Shown: positions 9,802-19,546 of the stretch, piece by piece | How the letters are laid out: each line of letters opens with the position of its first letter | Numbering within the stretch: position 1 is the stretch's first letter | DNA from: Phoronis australis | Lineage: Eukaryota > Phoronida > Phoronidae | DNA length: 28,397 bases | Direction of reading: 5' to 3' | Assembly (NCBI GenBank): GCA_002633005.1 | Contig: NMRA01000396.1 | Location: 330,749-359,145 of the forward strand | Notes under the pieces: model-generated | The model's database searches: none | What the model saw: only the letters and a program-made list of their open reading frames with translations | What the model was told of the DNA's origin: nothing | Position numbers and translations under genes: made by a program

Positions 9802-10014
9802 TCAAAATATGTTTAAGTGACAAGTTTTTCTACAATCATATTCGCGGTAGGCAAGCAGTTGTCGAGCACAACATTCGACTTGGCGTTTGTTGGTAATATT
9901 TGATGTGATTTCTGTCTTCAAATCTCCAATGCAGTTACGATTATTTTGACAGACATGGTATTTCAAACAATTCGATAAATAACAAGAGCACCGCGGAGCA
10001 CTGATATGCACCAA
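9802..10014 (-). CDS. Cysteine-rich exon candidate, possible three-finger-like ectodomain
   Basis: The 70-codon frame holds nine cysteines spaced C-x-C-x4-C-x5-C-x5-C-x19-CC-x11-C-x3-C (residues 9, 11, 16, 22, 28, 48, 49, 61, 65) and an N-glycosylation sequon (N39-I-T). The first part and the CC pair resemble the ligand-binding ectodomain layout of activin/BMP type I receptors and BAMBI. The two middle cysteines of that family are missing and the region after CC is too long, so the match is only suggestive. TTGGTGCATATCAG just inside the frame is a possible acceptor, and ACAG/GTAACA follows the TGA stop. There is no signal peptide in the frame, so an upstream exon would be needed. It could also be a different secreted cysteine-rich protein or a chance frame. 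Confidence 0.25.
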   Translation of the reverse strand: MVHISAPRCSCYLSNCLKYHVCQNNRNCIGDLKTEITSNITNKRQVECCARQLLAYREYDCRKTCHLNIF

Positions 10015-12353
10015 ACGTGTTCATCCAACACGTTGCAGAGATGAAATTCTGAACGGCACTAAACGGAGCAATGCTACTAAAATCACTTATTGCTCATTAA
10101 AACGCCAAGAAACAACCCCAGTTGGCAAAATAGAACACCCGCATCTGACGATGTGTTAATTAGCTGATGTCTAGTAACGAGGACCTTTTGGTCGATACAT
10201 ACTACATAGAATCGGGACAACCAATCAGCATTAGTAATCCTCTTCCTTGTCAGTGGGAAGTCGTCAGATATCTCGGTGCTAGTTTTCTCGTGATTTATGA
10301 TTTTTAAAATAAGTATTGGCGAAGCACTGTGTTTGTGGTGGTTGTGACAACTCAGTATTTTCCGCGTGCTGCGGCACTTTTCACTTTCCCGTGGGGCATC
10401 AGAGAAGCGTAGATATGACACAAGTTTGTACAAGAAACTGACACACTGGCGTTGGGTAATTCGTTCATGCGTCACACGTCCGCTTAACTAAAAAATACGT
10501 TTTTCTTCTATTTTCTCGCTTTTGGGTTACTGAATTCACGATTGTATTGTATGCAGTGCTTTGTTTGGATACTAAACCCCGTTTTGATGATTTCAACGAA
10601 ACCTCGCTGTGTCACCTGCTAATGCATCATTGGCGTATACATTGAAAGATAAAAGCAGCAATCAAATAAAAAGTTCATATTCCGTCTCACAGACTGGACA
10701 TTATAGTTCTTGCTGGTGGTGTTTCTCCTTAGTTTTTAGAATTGTCGAGGGTTGCAGAGCATAGTTTTTGTTTCAGAGAATTGGATGGGAAAGTCGTTTT
10801 AAATATGTGTTGACAGGTCAACACCGAGATTGGTGTCCTTTTAACACAGACACAGCATTCAATCATCGAAACAAGGTACATGTACATGGTGCCAGTGTAC
10901 ATCAGTAGCTGTAGAATTTAACTCCGCAAAAGTATTTATTCTTTGAAAGTATGAAGTCTGAAGAATTTTGTTTTTGACTTTGAAGCATTCTGGTAAAATT
11001 ATGTCACGTGATTTTGTCTTGACAAGAAAATTTATCAAAAAGAAAGGAACATGGACATTTATAGCAGAACAACATGACATCATTTCGTATGGAACAACTG
11101 TTCAATAAACATCCTAGTTTTTGATTGCGGCCTCGAACAAAGTGGGAAATTTTAAAAAGAATGTATAACACCGCTTTACCAGGAGATCAGTGAATACAGT
11201 ATAGTTTCTGAACGTTTCATGTGAATTCGGTCAGCCATTTCTGAGAAACGATGCCCTTTCGAAGTTGCCCAAAACTGATTTTTTCTAGTACTAAATAACA
11301 GCCTCCGGGGTTGCCAAGTACGTCAAAATGCGCACATCAACAAGAACACGCCCACCACTTTTCATTACAATTCCTCATGCGAAGTTTGGAGGATAGAGAC
11401 GACAAAGGATACAAAAACAATAGAAAGGTCACTAAGGTGCGAACAGTGGGTCAAATCCATCTAGAACGGAACAACTGCTGTTATCTACCTGAGAGTAACT
11501 TACTTGCCAAGTGTCATGAATACCCATCAAGAAACTTGATAACAATGCTACGAGCGTACTACAACAATTAGAGCAGTTCGAAAACCATTGCCAGTCATAC
11601 ATTTTCCAGAAGAAACAGACATGCCAATTTTCATAATGAGGAGAGTTTAAACGATACGTCTGACGGCTTGTGCAGATCCTCTGAAAATGACATCATTTAT
11701 GCCACAGCGCATATCAAGAAATTCCCGAGTGCGATGTACATATAAATATTACGTTAATTTACTCGATTTCGTAAAAGATGTAGCCTAAAACGGAAGGTCT
11801 GTTTACTTTTCGGTAAGACAAGTTAATTTTTTTCTCTCAAATTTGTAACCCCGACTGCTTTCAGATGGGTTGGTTAATCGGGAAAACACGTTATTTTTCC
11901 AGTATTCATAGTCGTGCGTGCACATTTTTGTTACAGAATTATTTCCTTCACATCATTAATAACAGATTACAAATGAAACATTTCAAGTTACGGACCTAAA
12001 AAGTTAGTGAAGGTGACGCAAAGGGAAAAAAGCTTGACTTAATGTATACATCATTTCCATTGGAGTACAAGTTCAAAAATGCACAGGAGAAAAAAAAGTT
12101 CGGGTCCATTAAGTAAAAGTAACCAGTAGCTTTAAATCTAGTTTTTGTATCGTGATAAAAGTTCAAATACCATTTCAGGATGGACAAACGCACAACGCGC
12201 AAACTAATTCAATATTTTCCGACAGTTTTTCTTCAAACAGTAATTATGTCACAATACTGGCAAATGGAAGAGATCACAATTAGCTCAAGCGTGAGCCTAT
12301 AAGAAAATGCTATGGAGAAATCACACAGAAATAGGTTCACAATAATAATTCAC
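10015..12353. other. Intergenic DNA downstream of TOPORS, nothing firm
   Basis: The longest frame here is minus 10475-10083 (130 residues), which has no recognised domain, low complexity or splice context. Others (minus 11083-10859, plus 11311-11571, minus 12202-11996) are likewise unassigned. The plus frame at about 11390-11571 has reasonable codon composition but no identifiable acceptor. No transposon termini were found. Confidence 0.35.
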
Positions 12354-12359
12354 TTTAAT
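12354..12359 (-). terminator. Candidate polyadenylation signal ATTAAA of TOPORS
   Basis: The plus strand TTTAAT reads ATTAAA on the minus strand, 250 bases after the TOPORS stop codon. ATTAAA is the second most common animal polyadenylation hexamer, and no AATAAA was found between it and the stop codon. The cleavage site would fall roughly 10-30 bases further, near 12330. Confidence 0.4.
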
Positions 12360-12608
12360 TACATTGAGATGTAAAATTAGCTTCCATGTGTACATGTAGC
12401 ACATACGGTTGGAGCAGATAAGGCACTGAGGTCAGACAGTGACTTTCGAGAGGAAAGTGATTTACCCAACTGATTACACGAGACTAAGACGTACATACGT
12501 GTTAGTTGTGGCTGGAAATATAGCACAGGTCTAGAAGATTAGAAACTTCTATGCCATGACATTGTCTTAAATGCTAATAACTATCACAACTCAAAAATAC
12601 ATTGTGAT

Positions 12609-15600
12609 TTATCTAAACAGGTCGTTGTCATCATCTGATATATTAACAACAGCCGCTGCTGTGGCATTGGAGTTCTTGTGCCCAGATGGGTGCTTTTTAT
12701 GTACAAGTCTGATAAACTCATAATCAGAATCAGAGTCACTAACACTGACCACTTTTCTCTTCCCTCTGTCATGTGATTTTCCGCTGTGTTTGCCACGTGA
12801 CTTGTCACGTGACTTTTCTTCTCCGTGCTTGTGTTTTTTCTTTTTTATTTTTTTGTGTTTATCTTTTGACTCCTTTTCTTCTTTCCTGTTATCAGACGTT
12901 TCCTTTCCTTTGCCTTTTTCATGACTTTTCTTCTTCTCCTTCACTTGACCGCCATCTTGTTTGCTTTTATCCGCTTTTCTTCCACTCCTATCCTCTAGAG
13001 AGGTGTGATGCTTTGCTGACGATCGTTCTCGCTCCTCCCATGTTCTTCTTTCCCGAGATTTACTCTCTCGCCGATGGTTGTCACGTGCTCTGTCATCGTT
13101 TTCACACCTGTAAGTGTAAAGACGAGACTGGATGTCATTGTGACGTTGATGATCCGAGTCATCATACCCTCGGTCATAACCATTCTCTTTTCTACTGTTT
13201 GGCAGTCGTCTTGCTGGAGATCTCGTTCTTTCTCGGTGACGAGTCTCGTCACGCCACACACGATCCCTAGAAGTACGATCGTGTGACCTCCTTGGTGCAG
13301 CATCATGTCTTGACCTGCTGCGAGACCTACGACTACGTGAGCGAGATCTGGAGACCCACCTAGGGCGATAGCTTCTGGATGAACTTCTGCGACCACGTGA
13401 ATGTCGAGAGTCTGAGTCAAGCCTTCTGTTTTTTTGGTCCCTCGACCTTCTGTGTGAAGAGCGAATGGAATTAGCACTAGAACTTCGCGAACGTCTGCTG
13501 GATTTTTTGGAAACACGCTTAGTAACAACAACTTCCTCTTCTGATTCGCTGCTGAGGTGAACAGGTGTGCGTTCCAAGAATGGCTTTTGAATGCCTATAA
13601 TTTCTACACCACTGCAATCACTATCCGACTTCTCTTCCCAATCCTGCGGCTCCTCCTTAACTGTTTTTTGTAGGATCGACATCGGTGCTATGCTGTTAAG
13701 ATTTGGCGTAGGGGACCTTGGACGAGCCATGGCTGATCCAGGAAGCACCGCAGGCACAGAGGAGGTGGATGGTAGTGGAATGTCAGAGAGGTCAATTGTA
13801 GGTGGCACTGATCTTGATGCCATCACACCATTTTGGGAGGGGCCAGAATTAGTCACAGGCTCCATCAGGGGGGAAGACGACTGTGTTAAGTCCACTTCTG
13901 GAGGCGGAGATTCCCAGCCCGACTGACCAGGACCATCTGCTGCCGACAGAAAGTTTCTGACTCTTTCTACAAGGGGTGTGGGGTCTCCCAGATTGAGCCC
14001 ACGGTGTTCCGGCTGCGGTTCTGAAGAATGACGCGTCAAGTCAACCTCAACTGGTGAGATTGCTTCATTCTGGGATACCACAACAACACTCTCGTCAGAA
14101 GAGCTGTCTACAGATATTTCTTCAGCATCAGCTTCATTGTACACCACGTGCCGATCGAATCCAGTCATATCATACGGACACTGTGCAAAATGGTAGAACT
14201 CGTGTATAAAATGAGTTGTTCGTGAGCCGAGGAACGGTGTCAGGTGGTTCCGGAACTCCGTGCTCTGGATTTCATACTGTTTGACAAGCTCCACCACAAG
14301 TTCGACGATCAGCTGGACCTGGCGCTCATTGTTGTACAGCAGAACGTTGAGCTCTCTGTTCAACCACGGCACAAGTCGGTAAGTGCATGCTGGATTGCTA
14401 CGAAAGAATGAGGAACTGATGTCCCTCACACGCCTTGTACCCGGCACGTGTACCTCCATCACTCGCAGCCCACGTATGTAGAGGCTGCGACGGAAGTCTG
14501 ATGTCGTCGCCAGCTGACGCTGTCGTCTCAATCGAGCCCGTTCATGTGGACTGAGTCGAGGCCTCCTTCGCTGACCCAAAGATGTCAGACACTGAAGAGT
14601 TGCATCTGGAATACAAACAACACAGGCAGTAATTGAAAAGTCCCATTGTTAACCTGTAAACTATGAATTATAGATTTGGTATTTTTATCGGGTGCTTATG
14701 CATCACATCCAGGATTTACGCAGGTATGATAGCAGAGCATGATCAGTCTTCCATACCAAGAAGGGAGGGGCCCCAAGGAAAGCAGTGAATGAGGTTAAAC
14801 ATTCATTGTAAGCATGACAATGAATAAACAAATAATGTTAACATTTAGAAATTTGGTCTTACACTCCGTCTCCAAAATTGCTAAATAAAGGTTTAGCTAA
14901 GTAGCTGTGAGCGTATTGTGTTAAATCCCTTTTCATGAAACAGGCCCCAGTTCATTTCTAGACTTTACTGTGACTTGTTGTTTTGCTAAAAGTGAGAAGT
15001 TCCAGCTACTCAGATTACCACCTCCAACAGACACACTGAGGCAGCTCTCTTATTACCTAGAAAAATAGGACAATTCTAATTTGCACCACTCATACACGAC
15101 ATGGTAAAGGCACCATTAAAGACGTGCAATACATCACAAAACAAGATACAGCAACATTATATTTAGACGTCCATTTGCTTGTATTTAAAGCAACAGATAC
15201 AATTCATAAAAACCCATAATTGATCTATATTCTCTGTGGCTTCTCAAACTCCTTTCCATAATTTACAGCAGAGCTGATTGTGCAGAGCTTTGAACCTTGA
15301 ACTGTCCTTTAAAACCAATGGTTAGTTCACTTAAATAATTAAAGTACTGAAAAGATTAAGCCAATTTAATTTGATAGTTAAAGGGACAGTTCCTCCTTAC
15401 AAAGCACATATTCATAATGTAACTCAATCGCATGAAATTTTTTAAGAACTTTCCGTGCCATGGTGTAAATTTAATTCAATTCCAAATCCAGTAGGAAGCA
15501 TTGGTAAGGTAAAGGCGACTGTCAAAATGACAGGTCATTAACTTTGACCAACTTTTTGAGATTTGTACTTCATCAGTCAGTTGATTTCTGATCTCAATTC

Positions 15601-17103
15601 GTCAATAGAAACCCAATGCTATCAAAGCAAGTATAATTTAGAGACTAATTTGCAAGAGTCAGTAACCCTATTTCATGATTTTCATTTGAAGCAATACATG
15701 GAAAGAAAATATGATAGGAGACTGAGGCTTTTCCTTACTTTCTGATTCTTGAATAGGGCAGGTTTACTTACAAGAAAGCGTGTAGTTGACAATGGTCACA
15801 CGTTTCTATCTTAACTCTAAAGGTCTTGTTCATTGGCAAGATATTGACTTGATAGGATGACCTAAATGTAAGATGAGGTCACAGATGGTGAGGAGTTGCA
15901 GGTCTTGATCACTGTTCCAGTTGGGGCATCTGCTTGTAATGTAGACAGTTACATTGGCTCTTCTTGAGCACCCGTGTTCCTCTCTGGTAGGGACTTTGGC
16001 AACATTGATGACAAAGTCCTCACCAGAGAGGAACACCGGTATTCAAAAAAAGTTAAAGAAGCTATCTAAAATAAAACCAGAAGCCTGCCGTATGACCTTA
16101 TCTTGGATCAAGGTCCACTTATCACGCCAACATCCAGTCAGTGAACAGCACCTTTTGAATTATGGTACAGATATCTGACCATTCTCAACTGTATGCTTCC
16201 TTATTAGTAAATCTTTCCCATGGGGAGAACATGTTGTCAATTTAGATATTTTTAAATATTTAACTAGATCCAGTGTGCAGCATACACTAACAAAAGACAC
16301 ATAATGAGTTAATATTGTGTTACAGTACCAAATAACATTTACCAAATAACATTTACTATTACAGGGGAACATGTAATAAAACATTTGCTAGTTATAAAAT
16401 CCGTCCCCTTTTCCTCCCTGCCCAGACTAGAAATGATTCATAAGCTCGAGAAGACCTGATAGGTTGTTATTTGCTTCAGATCGACACTGCTGAATAGCTT
16501 ACCATGGCAGGTAAGTTAGAGTCACAAAAGTAGTATGGCTGTGGAAATTCCAGGTGATCTATTACAAGTCAACCAATTTCAATTCAAAGACAAGAATGTC
16601 ATGACATTTTAGATGTCGAGCAGATAAACCTATCAGAAAGTTGATGCTTTTAATGTCACAACATGGTTAGTAGTGTTCATACCTTGCTGGGCATTCTGTT
16701 GGTCATTGCGTTGACGCAGGCGGTCAGCTGTCAGGGTCGAGTGATAGCGAAATCTCTGGCCATCCTGGTGTCCCCAACTACCATTTTCTTCAGGGGTCAA
16801 AACATGTTCCTCATAGTCATCGACAGAGCGAACGCTATGGATTATACTTCTAAATGACTGCTTACAGAGTGGACATTCTGTCTTCACTTTGGACCACTCA
16901 AGTAAACACAAATAACAAAACTGGTGAAAGCAGCCATTGGTGAAAGCTTTGTTCTGAAGCTTGCCCAAACATATAGAGCAGTTGTTGTCTGGGGATTTGG
17001 AGCCATGCGTTGACCCTTCAGAGCACTGACTGGGAGTACGACTTGGGCTTAAAGAACATGAAGACGAGTTGTCATCAGAAACGTCAATCACTGGATCAGC
17101 CAT
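12609..17103 (-). CDS. TOPORS: E3 ubiquitin/SUMO ligase TOPORS (two coding exons)
   Basis: Coding exons are 17103-16683 and 14605-12609. They join G/AT in phase 1 and give 805 residues plus TAA (the human protein is about 1045). The start is ATG 17103, after acceptor TTTTTTACAG at 17118 and before MADPVIDVSDD. A C3HC4 RING spans residues 42-80 (C42, C45, C58, H60, C63, C66, C77, C80) and is followed by the TOPORS-typical SFRSIIHSVRSVDDYEEHVL and RFRYHSTLT. Residues 177-297 match the conserved helical domain (DFRRSLYIRGLRV, FFRSNPACTYRLVPWLNREL, HFIHEFYHFAQCPYDM). Beyond it lie SUMO-interacting-like motifs (VVVV 314-317, VEVDL 326-330, EVDL about 377-380, TIDL 410-413, VEIIGI 474-479, VVNISDDD near the C-terminus), a psi-K-x-E site at K457, an RS-rich stretch at about 503-608 and a lysine-rich tail at about 690-780. 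Family knowledge: TOPORS is a nuclear protein binding DNA topoisomerase I and p53, with ubiquitin and SUMO ligase activities; it is also found at centrosomes and basal bodies. The assignment is firm. Extra small exons within the intron cannot be excluded. Confidence 0.94.
14606..16682 (-). other. TOPORS: TOPORS intron between RING and helical-domain exons
   Basis: The donor is CAGCAAG/GTATGA (GT at 16682-16681) and the acceptor is TTGTTTGTATTCCAG/AT (AG at 14607-14606) with a pyrimidine-rich tract. Both match the consensus and keep phase 1. The intron holds AAAGGGACAGTTCCTCC near 15381, a string type often seen in invertebrate repeats, a 14-base direct repeat (ACCAAATAACATTT) at about 16327-16358, and the hairpin listed at 15971-16039. 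Open frames inside it show no domain. Confidence 0.85.
15971..16039. ncRNA. miRNA-precursor-like hairpin in the TOPORS intron
   Basis: Arms of 28 bases at 15971-15998 and 16012-16039 are reverse complements with only three mismatches, separated by a 13-base loop (GCAACATTGATGA). The right arm contains AAAGTCCTCACCAGAGAGGA. Stem length and loop size fit a pre-miRNA or short hairpin RNA, transcribable with TOPORS from the minus strand or independently. The stem is more perfect than many animal pre-miRNAs, so a recent small foldback insertion or a palindromic accident is the alternative. A minus-strand frame (16036-15830) runs through it but has no recognised domain. Confidence 0.35.
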
Positions 17104-17117
17104 CACAGCGTAGATGT
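17104..17117 (-). other. TOPORS: 5' untranslated part of the TOPORS start-codon exon
   Basis: After acceptor TTTTTTACAG, 14 untranslated bases (ACATCTACGCTGTG) precede the ATG. The frame upstream of the acceptor is also open (to 17205) but lies in the intron and encodes a hydrophobic, unrelated stretch, so the acceptor plus internal ATG is preferred over the longer open frame. Confidence 0.7.
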
Positions 17118-17179
17118 CTGTAAAAAACATTTCCATGAGTATATAACACAGGAACAAGTGACAAAAGAATGGTGTTAAA

Positions 17180-17241
17180 GTAGATGCAGTCCCGCCTTTC
17201 ATCACAAAAAGTAGATGCAGTCCCGCTTTCCATCATAAAAA
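17180..17241 (+). repeat. Two-copy 31-base tandem duplication in TOPORS 5' intron
   Basis: GTAGATGCAGTCCCGCCTTT followed by CATCACAAAAA is repeated directly as GTAGATGCAGTCCCGCTTTC followed by CATCATAAAAA. Only a few bases differ. It sits about 60 bases upstream of the splice acceptor of the start-codon exon. Confidence 0.8.
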
Positions 17242-17713
17242 ATAGCTACTGATCTTGACCACTTATCATTACGCAATTGGTCTAACAAAGTTACTTAGCC
17301 AAAGTGGAGATGACTTCAAGGTTTTTAAAAAAATGAAAAACCTTCAACATTGCTTACGACAAGGCTTTACAAGTTGGCTTATCAGACAGAGTCATTTGAT
17401 GCACAGCACGATTTTTACACGGGTGCTTTGGTTCAGTACAACTAAACAAGAATGCGTAAAAAGTTGTGCTGGCTAATTGAGAGCGAGACTCAAATGGACT
17501 CAAATTATAGTAAGACCATGAAATAACTTGTTCATTCAACAAAACTTTTGCAGGAGATGAAAATCAACACCCAATAATTTAAGTTTGTTGAACACTACAG
17601 TCTTGCAGTTACTCTGATTTTCAAGACTAAAATGTTATTCCATTCCTATCAGTAGATTGTGGATTTTCACCAAATATATGACTTGAATCAATATTCTTTA
17701 ACAAAGTTATGTT
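17242..17713. other. Presumed TOPORS 5' intron sequence
   Basis: AT-rich with short overlapping frames on both strands (17255-17476 plus, 17542-17354 minus) and no domain. If the first exon lies in the cassette near 17800, this is intron. Confidence 0.4.
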
Positions 17714-18358
17714 TAAAGCAGAGTGGACCCAAAAACAACCTATTTTGTATCAATCTAGATCGAGTAGTTCCACTCGATAACAGCAAGCATAGCTCTTTTA
17801 CCTGATACCTGACGACAGACGGAGGTACTGAAATTAACCAATGACGTCAGGGGATCGAATGCAGCCTGTTCAGCAGTTCACAGCATGCTTATTGTTGTCA
17901 ACTTATCACTTGAATTCATAAATTCGATGTAAAACCCTTAAAAATACACCAAGTTATTGAACAAACGTGTTACTTTATTAAGCTGTTACGTATTTTTAGG
18001 TATTTGAATGTACTATAGCCTACAAAGTTCGGTACGCCAATTTATCAAGGTCGGTCGCAGGAGTTTGGTATCTGTCTGGTGATAAATTCCAATTATTCGT
18101 CCATGAAATACAGACAGGAGACCATAGCTGTGTGATTTTTTCAGTTCTAAACACACAAAACGCTTGGTATCCCAGCCAGTGGCTCGGAACTCGATCAGGC
18201 CCATTGCCGCCCGACTGAAGACATCACAAAAATAAACCAGCCAAAGTTGGAAACTAAACTTTCAGTTACGAAAAGACTATACTAGTGAGCCAAAGAAGAA
18301 ATGTTCATGTGATTATTTTGGTGAATTAGCCGTGAAACAGCAAATCTACTTACAAGCT
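17714..18358 (-). repeat. Duplicated CRE/CCAAT cassette, copy 2, upstream of TOPORS
   Basis: This is the reverse-complement copy of 1-719 and lies in the same orientation as TOPORS, about 0.7 kb upstream of its start-codon exon. On the minus strand it ends with TGACGTCATTGG, then, about 30 bases on, GTCAG/GTATC and ATCAG/GTAAAAG, both good splice donors (GT at 17808-17807 and 17801-17800). A transcript starting downstream of the CRE/CCAAT unit and spliced from one of these donors to the acceptor at 17118 would give TOPORS a leader exon. That is inference: no transcript data are available, and the cassette may simply be a transposon. Confidence 0.65.
17838..17849 (-). promoter_or_regulatory. 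TOPORS: CRE/CCAAT unit, candidate TOPORS promoter element
   Basis: The plus strand CCAATGACGTCA reads TGACGTCATTGG on the minus strand. The unit is identical to that at 582-593. No TATA box was recognised at a fitting distance. It is the only promoter-like element found between the TOPORS start-codon exon and the SINEs. Confidence 0.3.
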
Positions 18359-18754
18359 CATCGCATTTAGTCAGGTTACCCTTACACAGAACCGTCAGGG
18401 CAAAAGTTGCACAGTAACAATGATTCGAGTACTAGTAATGTATATGAATATCTAAATAATGATTCCCCTAACATGTGACCATAGGATATAAAATCGAGTT
18501 ATTGTTTCACAACAACTGTCTGTTAGCAAACACTGAATTAGCATGTGCTAACACGGCCTCTGTGCCGGGTCAATTAGCTTATTGCACATAAAACCGGTAG
18601 AGCAGTGATTTATTCATAGCTGGCTTCTCAAAACTTTTTCACTCAAGAACACTCCAAGGCATTACAAATTGCATCTAATGAGGCAGACTTTGTTTCAGTT
18701 TTGTATCAGCATTGATTAGATAGACGATTTAATGGTGTAAAGTGATACCAGTAA
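18359..18754. other. Intergenic DNA, nothing identified
   Basis: No frame, repeat end or structural RNA is supported. GCATGTGCTAACACGG near 18541 faintly recalls the SINE body to the right but is too short to assign. Confidence 0.35.
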
Positions 18755-18911
18755 TGTCGTAATAGCCGAGATTGCTCGACCTTGGGAATTGAACCAGCGA
18801 CCCTGATTTAACCAGCGAGCGTGCTAACCATTCAGCTAATAGGCAATTGCCCATTAGCGAGTGGCTAACAGAGGCTCATATATGATTCACCGGAAGCACT
18901 TTCAGAACATT
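18755..18911 (-). mobile_element. tRNA-derived SINE, copy A
   Basis: On the minus strand this carries an A box (TAGCTGAATGG at 18838-18828) and a B box (GGTTCAATTCCC at 18795-18784), the two internal Pol III promoter blocks of a tRNA, within a 157-base unit nearly identical to 19153-19310. The tRNA cannot be named. It is non-autonomous and would need a LINE reverse transcriptase supplied elsewhere. No poly-A tail or clear target duplication was found. Confidence 0.75.
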
Positions 18912-19152
18912 CCCCACTTGCCTATGAACAAGCGCGTCACCTGGCAGGTGAACACAGAATTCTACTCCTGTGGTCATCACAGGATATTACTCCTGGACTA
19001 CGTCACGAGATTTTACTCTTGGATTTTTACTCTTGGATTTTACCTCCCAGAATAGCCGCCCGACGGATGAACCCCAAGATTGTCTCGCATTAAGGTCCTC
19101 AACTCTGTGAAGTGCTTCATTGGTATATCATCCTTTTGCCGACTACGTCAAT
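18912..19152. other. Spacer between two SINE copies with short repeats
   Basis: It contains a doubled TTTTACTCTTGGATT near 19010-19040 and GACTACGTCA twice (18996-19005 and 19141-19150), the second directly before SINE copy B. These could be insertion or replication scars. No gene was found. Confidence 0.4.
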
Positions 19153-19310
19153 TGTCGTAATAGCCGAGATTGCCCGACCTTGGGAATCAAACCAGCGACC
19201 CCGATTTAACCAGCGAGCGTGCTAACCCTTTCGGCTAATAGGCAATTGTCAGTTAGCGAGTGGCTAATAGAGGCTCATATATGATTCACCGGAAGCACTT
19301 TCACAACATT
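19153..19310 (-). mobile_element. tRNA-derived SINE, copy B
   Basis: This is a second copy in the same orientation, about 400 bases from copy A, sharing TGTCGTAATAGCCGAGATTG at one end and TATGATTCACCGGAAGCACT near the other. The A box reads TAGCCGAAAGG; the B box is slightly decayed (GGTTTGATTCCC). The high similarity of both copies suggests a segmental duplication or two insertions of one subfamily. Confidence 0.75.
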
Positions 19311-19546
19311 AATTTCAGCACCTGCAGTCTGTGGTCTGAAGTCCGGTAAAAGAACTGAACTTGCTCTTATCTAGAGGAACTACAAGACCTAAATTGATAC
19401 TAAATACATTGTTTTTTGGTGCCATTCTGCTTAAAGCCACACACTGCGCATAGAGTACTCAAGACCATTTGTCTTAGTTGAGCTGCTAAGGCTGTGTCAC
19501 ACGATCGTCTAGCCAGTTTGCCGACTTGTCAACTCTATTGTGGTGA
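19311..19546. other. Intergenic DNA between SINE and foldback element
   Basis: No gene or repeat end was recognised. It ends with the left target-site copy TGTGGTGA at 19539-19546. Confidence 0.4.

Noticed and set aside
10083-10475. 130-residue minus-strand frame
   Set aside because: No domain, signal, membrane segment or splice context was recognised, and length alone is not enough in a 28-kb window.
12773-13531. Long frames of 165 and 178 residues opposite or out of phase with TOPORS
   Set aside because: They overlie the RS-rich TOPORS exon, whose biased codons keep other frames open. They have no domain of their own.
18784-18838. Functional tRNA gene
   Set aside because: A and B boxes are present, but there is no acceptor-stem pairing or credible anticodon arm and the unit is repeated, so it is a SINE.
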